Below are positions 1-7,566 of a stretch of DNA of 55,029 nucleotides, piece by piece. The notes under the pieces are model-generated. The model had not been told where the DNA came from and made no database searches. It worked only from the letters and a program-made list of their open reading frames with translations. The stretch's first letter is position 1, and each line of letters begins with the position of its first letter. A program made the position numbers and the translations under genes. Origin of the DNA: Lentilactobacillus rapi DSM 19907 = JCM 15042. Its GTDB lineage: Bacteria; Bacillota; Bacilli; Lactobacillales; Lactobacillaceae. The stretch lies in assembly GCF_001436255.1 (NCBI RefSeq), contig NZ_AZEI01000022.1, positions 119,880-174,908 of the forward strand, written 5' to 3'.

Positions 1-102
1 ATGGCTAGAGAGATCTGAGTGAATGATCATCGCTTGAAAATTAATAGATGTCCCGGCCTGTTTGTTGCTTTATTCATAAGAATGGGATTTCAAGTTACCC
101 AC

Positions 103-972
103 TCACTTTGCATTTATCACCGCGCGGGTCTCTTGCCAAATCTGTTTGGCAATTCCCGGGTGGTTCATCGTGTACAAATGAATGCCGGCCACGCCTTGAG
201 ATACCAAATCAATGATCTGATCGACCGCGTAGGCAATCCCTGCATCCCTCATTGCTTCCTTGTTGTCTTGGTAACGATCCATGATGGCCCGGAACTTTTT
301 AGGTAGTGGGACCCCCGACAGTTGCGTAATTCTGGCAATTTGGTTGCGGTTGGTACATGGCATAATTCCAGCTTCAATTGGGACGTTAATGCCGGCAATT
401 TCAGTCTTTTCTTTGAAATCATAGAAGGCTTGGTTGTTAAAGAATAGTTGGGTGATCAAATGGTCAACCCCTGAATCGACCTTCCGCTTTAAATTGCCAA
501 TATCATCAACGAAGTCAGTTGCCTCCATATGACAATTGGGGTAACACGCACTGGCAATGCTGAAGTTGGGCCGGTTTTCCTTAATGAAAGCAACCAGTTC
601 GTTGGCATGATTGAAATCACCAGCTGGTTGTTTGTCAGGGATATGGTCACCTCGTAATGCCAAAATGTTTGCGACATTAATGGAACTGAGTTGATCAAGC
701 AAATCCAAGACTTGTTGCTTGGTTTGATACAATCCAGGCACATGGGCCATTGCGGGAATCTTTAATTGATTCTGAATCAAGTTGGCAACTTCTACCGTGC
801 GATCACAATGATCAGTTCCACCAGCACCCAGAGTGACCGAAATAAAGTCTGGATTGATCGATTGCAACTGCTCTAATGTCGGCAAAATTGCGTCCTTATC
901 TGCAGTCTTCTTTGGTGGGAATACTTCTAGTGAAAAAACAGTTTTCTGGTTAAATAACTCCGTTAGGCTCAT
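103..972 (-). CDS. metF: 5,10-methylenetetrahydrofolate reductase
   Basis: Reduces 5,10-methylene-THF to 5-methyl-THF, the methyl donor used by the methionine synthase encoded just upstream. The 289-residue product fits the TIM-barrel MTHFR family. Near the N-terminus it has FSLEVFPPK (residues 13-21, with the conserved Glu), then TDHCDRTVEVA (about 53-63) and LALRGD (104-109, with the FAD-contacting Asp). The reading frame stays open upstream, but I place the start at 972 because AGGAG lies about eight bases before that ATG. The gene then overlaps the end of metE by 23 bp, which suggests translational coupling. It is the last gene of the luxS-metE-metF unit, so methionine T-box control is inferred. 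No clear terminator is visible downstream within the window. Confidence 0.95.
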   Translation of the reverse strand: MSLTELFNQKTVFSLEVFPPKKTADKDAILPTLEQLQSINPDFISVTLGAGGTDHCDRTVEVANLIQNQLKIPAMAHVPGLYQTKQQVLDLLDQLSSINVANILALRGDHIPDKQPAGDFNHANELVAFIKENRPNFSIASACYPNCHMEATDFVDDIGNLKRKVDSGVDHLITQLFFNNQAFYDFKEKTEIAGINVPIEAGIMPCTNRNQIARITQLSGVPLPKKFRAIMDRYQDNKEAMRDAGIAYAVDQIIDLVSQGVAGIHLYTMNHPGIAKQIWQETRAVINAK

Positions 973-3235
973 GAATCGCACTCCTAACCTTTTTAGTTGC
1001 GTCAACGATATTTCGTAGACTCTCGAACGCTTCATCTTCAGAACGCGTCTTCAAACCACAGTCAGGGTTAATCCAGATTTTTTCAACGGGTAATTTTGAA
1101 ACCAACTGCTTGATTAAATCTTCAACTTCTTGTTCTGATGGGATTCGAGGTGAATGAATATCGTAAACACCGGGACCAACTTCTGTTTGGAAGTTCGCCG
1201 CAACTAATTCATCAATCAAGGTAAAGTCCGCCCTGGAAGCTTCAAACGAAATGACATCGGCATCCAAAGCATCAATTGCCTTGATAATGTCACCAAATTC
1301 GCTGTAACACATATGCGTATGAATCTGGGTACTTGGTTGAACCTTGCTGTGAACAAGCCGGAATGCCGGCACAGCCCAGTCAAGGTATTCAGAGTACCAG
1401 TTGGATTTACGGAGTGGTAAGTTTTCCCGCAAAGCTGGCTCATCAATTTGGATAATCTTAATGTCATTCTTTTCCAAATCAAGGACTTCATCTTGAAGCG
1501 CCAACGCAATTTGGGTGACCGATTCCTTGGGGGTAACGTCTTCTCGAGGGAATGACCAGTTGAAGATGGTTACGGGTCCGGTGAGCATTCCCTTAACAGG
1601 TTTGTCAGTTAAGTTCTTTGCAAAAACGGACGCTTTGACGGTGATTGGGGCTGTTCGGTTGATATCGCCCCAAATGATTGGTGGCTTGACCCCACGAGTG
1701 CCGTAGGATTGAACCCAACCGTTTTGAGTGAAGACAAAGCCGTCCAGCTTTTCGCCGAAGTACTCGACCATGTCGTTACGTTCGTATTCACCATGAACCA
1801 GTACATCCAAGCCAAGATCTTCTTGAATTTTGATAATTCGGCGAATTTTGTCTTCGTTAAATTGATCATACTGTTCACGGGTAATTTCACCCTTACGCAA
1901 TTTTGATCGGTTTTGCCGAACGTCCTTGGTTTGGGGGAATGAACCGATCGTTGTGGTTGGCAGGATTGGCAGATCAAATTCCTTTTTCTGAATGACTTCT
2001 CGCTCGCTTCGTTTTGGCAAGCGGGTATAATCTGCATCAGTCAACTTGGCAATTCGCTCATGAACCGCTTCTTTATAAGGATGCTTGACGTTCTTAAAGA
2101 GGGCGTCATTTTTATCCAAAGCGGCCTGACCATCTGCCTCATCACGATAAATGTTATCCAATTCCTTAATTTCAGCCAGCTTTTCAATGGCGAAGGCCAA
2201 GTGTTGGTGCACATCGGCAGGCAGCTTGGTTTCGTCGGCAGCCGTGTAAGGAACGTGAAGCAGGGAAGTCGAACTACTGAGGACGATTGTCGCATCGGTA
2301 TGAAGGCCATTTAAGAAAGCGATCGTCTTAGCGTAATGATTTCGCCAAATGTTTTTACCATTGACAATGCCGGCAAATAAGACTTTGTCAGCTGGAAAAC
2401 CATTTTGCTTAACTAATTCGGCGTTGTAGCAGCCTTCAACGAAGTCTAGGCCAATGCCATCAAAATCGAGGCTGGTGACATCATGATAAACATCCCGAAG
2501 ATCGCCAAAGTAGTTTTGAAGGAGGACCTTAACCGTCCCTTTGTTGGCTAAAATTGTCTGATAGAGTTTGTCGAACAATTGCTTTTCAGCAGCATCAACG
2601 TCAAAACTCAAGGCTGGTTCGTCAATTTGAACCCATTTAACGCCTTGTTGACCAAGCTTTTGCAGCACTTGGGAATAAGCGGCTGCCAATGTATCAGTAA
2701 AATCAGTTGGCTTGGCGCCATCAATAAACCTGCTTAATTTTAACAAGGTATATGGTCCGGTGATGACCGCCTTTGCGTTGATTCCGAGCTTGAGGGCCTC
2801 ATCAACTTCATTAAATAATTTGTCACCAACCAATTTGACATCGGTATCCTTGGAAAATTCAGGGACGATGTAATGGTAATTGGTGTTGAACCACTTCTTC
2901 ATTGGGAGGGCTTTAACCGTTTCGGATCCCCGTTGGTACCCACGCGCCTGGGCAAAGTATTCATCAAGTGGCGATAGATTCAATTGTTTGTAGCGGGCAG
3001 GAACGATGTTCAGTAAATTAGCAGTATCAAGAACCCCATCAAAGAATGAAAAGTCACCAGCTGGAATCAAATCGATTCCGGCCGCTTGTTGCGCTTGCCA
3101 GTGATTCTGCTTGATCTCGTCAGCCGTTTTTAGAAGTGCGGCTTGGTCGATCTTGTTCTTCCAATAGTGTTCCGTTGCAAATTTTAATTCGCGGTGATGC
3201 CCGATCCGGGGAAATCCAATAATTGTGGTTGTCAT
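950..3235 (-). CDS. metE: cobalamin-independent methionine synthase
   Basis: Transfers the methyl group of 5-methyltetrahydropteroyltriglutamate to homocysteine, giving methionine without vitamin B12. The 761 residues match the usual two-barrel MetE length. The N-terminal barrel begins with IIGFPRIGHHRELKFA. The C-terminal catalytic barrel carries the zinc ligands: HTHMCYSEF (His and Cys) and NPDCGLKTR (Cys), with IQIDEPALRE in between. The start is supported by AGGAGGG just before the ATG. It lies 114 bp after luxS; a weak stem (TCTCA/TGAGA followed by TTTT) right after the luxS stop may thin out readthrough. Upstream luxS supplies homocysteine and downstream metF supplies the methyl donor, so the three genes form one methionine recycling unit. 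Confidence 0.97.
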   Translation of the reverse strand: MTTTIIGFPRIGHHRELKFATEHYWKNKIDQAALLKTADEIKQNHWQAQQAAGIDLIPAGDFSFFDGVLDTANLLNIVPARYKQLNLSPLDEYFAQARGYQRGSETVKALPMKKWFNTNYHYIVPEFSKDTDVKLVGDKLFNEVDEALKLGINAKAVITGPYTLLKLSRFIDGAKPTDFTDTLAAAYSQVLQKLGQQGVKWVQIDEPALSFDVDAAEKQLFDKLYQTILANKGTVKVLLQNYFGDLRDVYHDVTSLDFDGIGLDFVEGCYNAELVKQNGFPADKVLFAGIVNGKNIWRNHYAKTIAFLNGLHTDATIVLSSSTSLLHVPYTAADETKLPADVHQHLAFAIEKLAEIKELDNIYRDEADGQAALDKNDALFKNVKHPYKEAVHERIAKLTDADYTRLPKRSEREVIQKKEFDLPILPTTTIGSFPQTKDVRQNRSKLRKGEITREQYDQFNEDKIRRIIKIQEDLGLDVLVHGEYERNDMVEYFGEKLDGFVFTQNGWVQSYGTRGVKPPIIWGDINRTAPITVKASVFAKNLTDKPVKGMLTGPVTIFNWSFPREDVTPKESVTQIALALQDEVLDLEKNDIKIIQIDEPALRENLPLRKSNWYSEYLDWAVPAFRLVHSKVQPSTQIHTHMCYSEFGDIIKAIDALDADVISFEASRADFTLIDELVAANFQTEVGPGVYDIHSPRIPSEQEVEDLIKQLVSKLPVEKIWINPDCGLKTRSEDEAFESLRNIVDATKKVRSAIHEPNGVI

Positions 3236-3349
3236 ATAAACCCTCCTAGTTTTAGTTGCAAAGTGATTTGTGAACTTATTTTAATGTTAGTTGCTTGGTG
3301 TTGTAATGTGAGAAGGGTATAAGACGGGGTCAAAATCTCATAAATGAGA

Positions 3350-3826
3350 CTAGTCGACAACGTGTCTTTCGAATGGGTCATCAGAAATTCCCTTAGCTAG
3401 AATATCTTTGCTCCATTCCTTGGCTGAGAATAATGAGTGGTCACGGTAGTTTCCGCAGCTATACTTGTCGGTTCCTTGAACGTCCTTCCATTGGATGTCG
3501 TTGGCGATTTCTTCAAGTGAACCTTTCAGGGCTTTGGCAACTTCTGTGGTGCTGTGCTTACCCCAAGTAATCAAATGAAAACCAGTTCGGCAGCCAAATG
3601 GTGAGCAGTCAATCACACCGTCGAGACGGTCACGAAGCAAGCCGGCTAAGAGATGTTCAATCGTGTGTAAACCGGCAGTTGGAATCGCGTTTTGGTTTGG
3701 TTGAACCAGTCGTAAGTCGTAGTTTGAGATAACGTCGCCTTTTTGACCAGTTTCCTCAGTAATCAAACGAACGTAGGGTGCTTTAACCTTTGTGTGATCC
3801 AATGTAAAACTTTCAACTTTTGCCAT
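3350..3826 (-). CDS. luxS: S-ribosylhomocysteine lyase (LuxS)
   Basis: Cleaves S-ribosylhomocysteine to homocysteine and the AI-2 precursor DPD, so it serves both the activated methyl cycle and autoinducer-2 production. The 158-residue protein has the metal-binding HTIEH motif (His54, Glu57, His58), the third ligand in SCGNYRDHS (Cys124) and the catalytic-type Cys in FGCRTGFH (Cys79). I chose the ATG at 3826 (MAKVES...), the usual LuxS N-terminus, preceded by AGGAG about 12 bases upstream; an ATG-less extension to 3862 is open but lacks a ribosome site. It is the first gene after the T-box leader, so its expression should rise when tRNA-Met is uncharged. Confidence 0.96.
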   Translation of the reverse strand: MAKVESFTLDHTKVKAPYVRLITEETGQKGDVISNYDLRLVQPNQNAIPTAGLHTIEHLLAGLLRDRLDGVIDCSPFGCRTGFHLITWGKHSTTEVAKALKGSLEEIANDIQWKDVQGTDKYSCGNYRDHSLFSAKEWSKDILAKGISDDPFERHVVD

Positions 3827-3918
3827 GATAGTGTCAATCTCCTTAAAATTTATTTGATACACTGTTATTTTAACGCGTGCTAAGAATCATAAAAACCCTT
3901 CCAGAAACTTTTGACCAA

Positions 3919-4215
3919 ATAAAAAAGCATCCGCCCCTTACACCAGAAAATCTGATTAAGGGGCGAATGCTTCGCTGTACCACCCTGAATTCGTATTATT
4001 CTCACAAATAATACCTCAAAAAGTACCATGATCGATACTCGGCGATATAACGGTCGCACCCGACAACTCAAGCGTGAACTTGAATGCCGCTAATCAGAGT
4101 TCATCTTCACCAACGTATCAGCTATCCTTTCCCATCATCCGGATTCTCTTTGTGCTTGATTAGTTGGCTACTCTTCTCTTCAGAGCTTTGCTTTTTGAAC
4201 TAGCATTAAAATTTA
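3919..4215 (-). promoter_or_regulatory. Methionine T-box leader upstream of luxS-metE-metF
   Basis: Read on the minus strand, the leader contains the T-box core AATTCAGGGTGGTACAGCG (3973-3991), which pairs with the acceptor end of uncharged tRNA. It is followed by a GC-rich terminator (3921-3970). In the Stem I region, a helix closed by CTAATCA/TGATTAG leaves an internal loop that contains AUG (4102-4104) at the specifier position. AUG as the specifier fits tRNA-Met and the genes downstream. Family knowledge: uncharged tRNA stabilises the antiterminator and permits readthrough. The specifier assignment is from hand folding, so it is likely rather than certain. Confidence 0.92.
3921..3970 (-). 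terminator. T-box intrinsic terminator
   Basis: On the minus strand the arms GCATTCGCCCCTTA and TAAGGGGCGGATGC form a strong stem followed by TTTTTT. It is the terminator half of the T-box switch; the T-box core just upstream can pair with its 5' arm to form the antiterminator. Confidence 0.9.
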
Positions 4216-4221
4216 ATGATA

Positions 4222-4250
4222 ATACTAGACGCCATTCTAATCATTGTCAA
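4222..4250 (-). promoter_or_regulatory. Promoter of the luxS-metE-metF T-box leader
   Basis: Minus-strand TTGACA (4245-4250), a 17-base spacer and TAGTAT (4222-4227). Transcription would begin near 4215, at the 5' end of the T-box Stem I. It lies back to back with the plus-strand promoter at 4279-4307, about 29 bp away. Confidence 0.75.
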
Positions 4251-4278
4251 CCATCATTTGAGAGAATTTGATTGTAAA

Positions 4279-4307
4279 TTGCATTTTGCGGTCGGCTCAC
4301 GTATAAT
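4279..4307 (+). promoter_or_regulatory. Promoter of an orphan pyr-type leader
   Basis: Plus-strand TTGCAT (4279-4284), a 17-base spacer and a perfect TATAAT (4302-4307). It reads into the PyrR-type leader at about 4314. It diverges from the luxS leader promoter. No plus-strand gene follows until 7.5 kb. Confidence 0.7.
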
Positions 4308-4313
4308 TACCAC

Positions 4314-4508
4314 TGAAAAATCTGTCCTTTAAGATGGTCCTGAGAGGCTGTGAAGGAAGCCATTAATGAACATGTTTTGCTGCACCGCCTGGTTAGTCGC
4401 TTTGTTCTCCTGTTGGAATATAATTTTGCGATGGCGAATGGTCGATGTGGTTCAGATGAGCACCAGCAGTTAAATCCTCAGATAGGGTTTGAGTGTTGGT
4501 GCTCTTTT
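4314..4508 (+). promoter_or_regulatory. PyrR-type attenuator without a downstream pyr gene
   Basis: The leader contains a PyrR binding-loop signature at about 4321-4356: TCCTT and AAGGA arms enclosing GGTCCTGAGAGGCTGTG, close to the known UCCAGAGAGGCU consensus. A terminator at 4458-4508 has arms GAGCACCA/TGGTGCTC plus inner AAATCCT/AGGGTTT, followed by TTTT. In the family, UMP-bound PyrR favours termination. Here the only downstream sequence is the antisense strand of cysE-ctl-cysK. The genuine pyrFED operon at 47.46 kb has its own similar leader. This one is either a relic of a lost or moved pyr operon or makes a short or antisense RNA. Confidence 0.75.
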
Positions 4509-4520
4509 AGATAGCTGATA

Positions 4521-5066
4521 TTAAGTTTTCCAGCGTTTGAAATCAACTTCCACGATTTTGTTAACGCCTAAGCCAACAATTCTCGCCGGATTTCCAACTG
4601 CAGTGGTTTTGGGCGGGACATCAACCAAGACCACCGCGCCGGCGCCGACTTTGCTGAAAGCCCCGATGGTAATGTTGCCGAGGATCTGGGCATTTGCGCC
4701 CAGGAAGGCCCCCTGTTCAACATGGGGATGGCGGGGACCGAAGACAGTTGTTCTTGCACCCAGGGTGACGCCGTGCAAAATGGTAACATCATCTTCAACG
4801 ATTGCGGTTGAGCCAATGACCACGCCAACCCCGTGATCGATAAACACCCGTTTGCCGATGGTGGCTTCAGGAGAAATCGAGATCCCGGTGCTGTGAGCTG
4901 CATGCTGGCTGATCAGACTGGCGAGGGTGAAGAAGCGCCTTAACACCAGAAAGTGGGCAATTCGGTACCAGAATAGCGCGCGGATTCCGGGATAGGTTAG
5001 AAGGACTTCGGTCAGACTGTGCGCCGCTGGATCACGCTTGAGAATGGAGTGGGCTGTTTGAAACAT
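4521..5066 (-). CDS. cysE: Serine O-acetyltransferase
   Basis: Acetylates serine with acetyl-CoA to O-acetylserine, the substrate of the CysK-type enzyme encoded two genes upstream. The short (181-residue) protein has a helical N-terminus, then a left-handed beta-helix of hexapeptide repeats (ISPEATIGKRVFIDHGVG, ILHGVTLG, AQILGNITIGAFSKVGAG) ending in VGNPARIVG. The catalytic-type His is in IDHGVG. Two in-frame ATGs lie two codons apart; GAGGAG sits at best distance from the inner one (5066), though 5072 is possible. It overlaps the end of the ctl gene, so translation is probably coupled. It is the last gene of the cysK-ctl-cysE unit. Confidence 0.93.
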   Translation of the reverse strand: MFQTAHSILKRDPAAHSLTEVLLTYPGIRALFWYRIAHFLVLRRFFTLASLISQHAAHSTGISISPEATIGKRVFIDHGVGVVIGSTAIVEDDVTILHGVTLGARTTVFGPRHPHVEQGAFLGANAQILGNITIGAFSKVGAGAVVLVDVPPKTTAVGNPARIVGLGVNKIVEVDFKRWKT

Positions 5067-6219
5067 GGTCATCGCTCCTCTCCAAAGCGGCGAATCCAGC
5101 TTTCAGGTCAGCCAGTAAATCTTGCTGATCTTCTACGCCAACGGATAGTCTGATCAATTCATCTTGAATGCCATTCTTTAACCGGATTTCGCGGGGAATT
5201 GCCCCGTGGGTCATCAAAGCTGGAATTTCAATGAGACTTTCAAGCGCCCCTAAGCTTTCCGCTAGGGTAATGATTTGCAGGTGCTCGACAAATTGTTTTG
5301 GATCCAGCCCCGGTTGTAACTCAAAGGAAATCATTGCGCCAAATCCGTGCATTTGTTTGCGGGCAATGTCGTAATCCGGATTGTCAGGATTGCCCGGGTA
5401 GTAAATTTTGCTGACAAGTGGTTGGTGGGAGAGATAGTCAAAGATGGTTTCAGCGTTTGCTAAATGGGCGCGCATTCGGAGCGAAAGGGTCTTAATGCCG
5501 CGTTGGAGCAGCCAACTTTCTTGTGGGGCCAAGATGCCGCCGATGGCATTTTGCAAATAGCCAATTTGTTCGCCTAGCTTTTCATCTTTGGTGACGACCA
5601 AGCCGGCGATTACGTCGCTGTGGCCGCCAAGATATTTAGACGCACTGTGGAGAACAATATCAACTCCCAGCTCCAATGGCCGTTGAACATACGGGGAAGC
5701 AAAGGTATTATCGATAATGCTTAATAGATTGTGTTCTTTTGCAATATTGGCGATGGCAGCAATATCGGTTACCCGGAGTAGTGGATTGGTTGGGGTTTCG
5801 AGGTAGATTGCTTTGGTTGCTGGTGTGATTGCCTGTTCAACTGCCTGCAAATCCCGGGTGTCAACGACGGTGAACGTCATCCCAAAGCGTTTGAGCACGG
5901 CATCGATTAATCTAAACGTGCCGCCATACACATCGTTGCCAACGATAAAGTGATCACCAGCTGAAAAGAGTGAAAAGACCGTATCGATTGCAGCAGACCC
6001 CGAAGCAAACGCAAAGCCATTCGTGCCGCCTTCAAGATCGGCAATTAATTTTTCCACTGCCTCTCGGGTTGGGTTGCCGGAACGGGAATATTCATATTGA
6101 TTCTCGCCAATTTTGTTTTGGCGGAAGGTTGATGCCATATAAATTGGCACAGACGTTGCGCCGGTTGTTGCGTCTTCACTGATGCCGCCATGTAATAATT
6201 TCGTATCAAATTTCATCAT
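5032..6219 (-). CDS. Cystathionine gamma-lyase/beta-lyase/gamma-synthase family PLP enzyme
   Basis: A 395-residue Cys/Met-metabolism PLP enzyme. Visible landmarks are YEYSRSGNPTR (43-53), SGSAA (73-77), ETPTNPLLRV (141-150), the PLP Asp in IIDNTFASP, and the Schiff-base lysine in HSASKYLGGHSD (Lys195). Members of this family make cystathionine or split it toward homocysteine or cysteine; motifs alone do not settle which. Between a CysK-type gene and cysE, and behind a cysteine-rich leader peptide, cystathionine gamma-lyase activity (reverse transsulfuration, as in the lactic acid bacterial cysK-ctl-cysE clusters) is the most likely role. GAGG stands six bases before the first ATG; a second ATG follows directly. 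Its 3' end overlaps cysE. Confidence 0.9.
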   Translation of the reverse strand: MMKFDTKLLHGGISEDATTGATSVPIYMASTFRQNKIGENQYEYSRSGNPTREAVEKLIADLEGGTNGFAFASGSAAIDTVFSLFSAGDHFIVGNDVYGGTFRLIDAVLKRFGMTFTVVDTRDLQAVEQAITPATKAIYLETPTNPLLRVTDIAAIANIAKEHNLLSIIDNTFASPYVQRPLELGVDIVLHSASKYLGGHSDVIAGLVVTKDEKLGEQIGYLQNAIGGILAPQESWLLQRGIKTLSLRMRAHLANAETIFDYLSHQPLVSKIYYPGNPDNPDYDIARKQMHGFGAMISFELQPGLDPKQFVEHLQIITLAESLGALESLIEIPALMTHGAIPREIRLKNGIQDELIRLSVGVEDQQDLLADLKAGFAALERSDDHVSNSPLHSQA

Positions 6220-6240
6220 AAATTACCTCACTTTTAGTTT

Positions 6241-7149
6241 TTAGTCGTAAATATGTTCACTCATGTAACGTTCACTGCTGTCTGGAAATACTGTCACAAT
6301 CCGGCTGTTTTGGGGTAAGCGCTCCGCCACTTGTAAGCTGGCTGCCAGGGCGGCACCACTTGAACTGCCAACAAACAGCCCTTGGGTTCTCGCGAGTTGT
6401 TTCACTTGGGAAAAGGCGGCCTGATCGGGGATGGTCAAAGTTTGATCAATTTGGACCTCCTTGAAGAATGGGGGAACGAATTCTACCCCGATGCCTTCGG
6501 TGCGATGGGGATGAGCCGGGCCGCCGTTTAAAATCGATCCCTCTGGTTCGACCACGATTGTTTGGGTTGCTGAATTTTGCTCTTTTAGATATTTGGCAAT
6601 TCCAGCGAAGGTGCCTCCGCTGCCAGCCCCCGCCACAAATGCAGTGATGGGTTGGCCTAAGTCTTCGATGAGTTCGGGTGCAAGGGTGTGGTAATAGGCT
6701 GCCGGGTTGGCTGGATTTTCAAATTGCATCGGAACATAACTATTTTCGATGTTGGCGGCAATGTCTCGCGCCTTCTTGATCGCGCCTTTGATTCCCAATT
6801 CACTCGGCGTGTTGATTAACTCCGCGCCCAGCGCCTTCATCAATTGCTGCTTTTCAAAACTAAATTTTTCTGGAACAACTAAAATCGTTCGTAATCCATG
6901 TTGCTGGGTTGTCAAGGCGACGCCAATGCCGGTGTTGCCAGCAGTTGGCTCGATGATTGTGGTGCTGTCATTGATTTTGCCACGGTCAATGCCATCTTGA
7001 ATCATGTATTGACCAAGCCGGTCCTTGATGCTGCCACCAGGATTGAACATTTCAAGTTTGGCGTAGATGTGGCTGTGATTTGGGATATCAATTTGGAGAT
7101 CAATAAGTGGCGTGTGGCCGATGAGTTGTGAAACTGATTGAATTAACAT
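6241..7149 (-). CDS. cysK: Cysteine synthase / cystathionine beta-synthase family PLP enzyme
   Basis: A fold-type II PLP enzyme of 302 residues that joins O-acetylserine with sulfide (cysteine) or homocysteine (cystathionine). The PLP lysine is in [11 protein letters not shown] (Lys42). The phosphate-binding loop is [10 protein letters not shown] and the C-terminal loop is GSSSGAA. The substrate loop reads [10 protein letters not shown] (67-76), where classical CysK has TSGNTG; TAGNTG reminds me of O-acetylserine-dependent cystathionine beta-synthases of the MccA type (from memory). With a cystathionine lyase and cysE downstream and LuxS-derived homocysteine nearby, reverse transsulfuration is plausible. 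It is the first structural gene after the leader peptide; GAGAGGATG precedes the ATG. Confidence 0.92.
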   Translation of the reverse strand: MLIQSVSQLIGHTPLIDLQIDIPNHSHIYAKLEMFNPGGSIKDRLGQYMIQDGIDRGKINDSTTIIEPTAGNTGIGVALTTQQHGLRTILVVPEKFSFEKQQLMKALGAELINTPSELGIKGAIKKARDIAANIENSYVPMQFENPANPAAYYHTLAPELIEDLGQPITAFVAGAGSGGTFAGIAKYLKEQNSATQTIVVEPEGSILNGGPAHPHRTEGIGVEFVPPFFKEVQIDQTLTIPDQAAFSQVKQLARTQGLFVGSSSGAALAASLQVAERLPQNSRIVTVFPDSSERYMSEHIYD

Positions 7150-7181
7150 GATGTCATCCTCTCAAATGTCAAAATAGATAG

Positions 7182-7219
7182 AAAAAGGGTGCGAAAACTC
7201 AAATGAATTTTCGCACCCT
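7182..7219 (-). terminator. Attenuator terminator in the cys operon leader
   Basis: Minus-strand arms GGGTGCGAAAA and TTTTCGCACCC, a ten-base loop and TTTTT. It lies between the cysteine-rich leader peptide and cysK, only 33 bp before the cysK start, so it must be bypassed for expression of the operon. Confidence 0.85.
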
Positions 7220-7284
7220 TTGCTGAGTTCATGCCCCTGAAAGGCAATTAACTTTTAAGGTCGGTATTCCTCAAAATGTCAATG

Positions 7285-7359
7285 CTAACAGGCCGAACAT
7301 CGCAAAACGCGCGTTGTTCGACAACAGTTATTGATTGCATTAAACATTGATTGAGTCAT
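7285..7359 (-). CDS. Cysteine-rich leader peptide of the cysK-ctl-cysE operon
   Basis: A 24-codon reading frame starting ATG at 7359 with GGAGG seven bases upstream, ending TAG at 7285. It encodes Cys at positions 12, 13, 21 and 24 (all TGT); the second half reads CCRTTRVLRCSAC. Four Cys in 24 codons is far above the usual 1 percent or less. It lies about 23 bases after a predicted transcription start and is followed by an attenuator terminator. Directly after the Cys-Cys pair is a hairpin inside the frame (CGAACA/TGTTCG, inner CGC/GCG; 7294-7320). I infer ribosome-mediated attenuation: scarce Cys-tRNA stalls the ribosome at codons 12-13, alters folding and permits readthrough into cysK. Confidence 0.82.
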   Translation of the reverse strand: MTQSMFNAINNCCRTTRVLRCSAC

Positions 7360-7388
7360 AAGGACACCTCCGAAATTTTGTTGATCAA

Positions 7389-7417
7389 ATCATACTGAAT
7401 TTAGATGACATTGTCAA
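7389..7417 (-). promoter_or_regulatory. Promoter of the cys leader and operon
   Basis: Minus-strand TTGACA (7412-7417), a 17-base spacer and TATGAT (7389-7394). The predicted start near 7382 leaves a short untranslated stretch before the leader-peptide ribosome site. Confidence 0.75.
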
Positions 7418-7481
7418 ATGATATTTTAATTTTTATTTGACACGATTCAGCAGGTTAGTGATTAAAGTCGACTTTAGCGCA

Positions 7482-7510
7482 TTGACAAATTTTAATAATT
7501 TACTCATAAT
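7482..7510 (+). promoter_or_regulatory. Promoter of the GlcD-like oxidase gene
   Basis: Plus-strand TTGACA (7482-7487), a 17-base spacer and CATAAT (7505-7510). It is divergent from the cys leader promoter about 65 bp away. Confidence 0.6.
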
Positions 7511-7566
7511 CAATACCAAATGAGGGGATCCTTGCACTCAAATTAACGATGAAGGTTGGCGACAAG

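Noticed and set aside
1-102. Small plus-strand frame over the metF 3' end
   Set aside because: It is antisense to metF, lacks a ribosome site and has no recognisable protein features.
3880-4071. 63-codon minus-strand frame in the luxS leader
   Set aside because: It lies within the T-box core and terminator, which explain the sequence better.
4458-4508. Hairpin as terminator of cysE
   Set aside because: Read on the minus strand it is not followed by a T-tract; it fits the plus-strand pyr leader.
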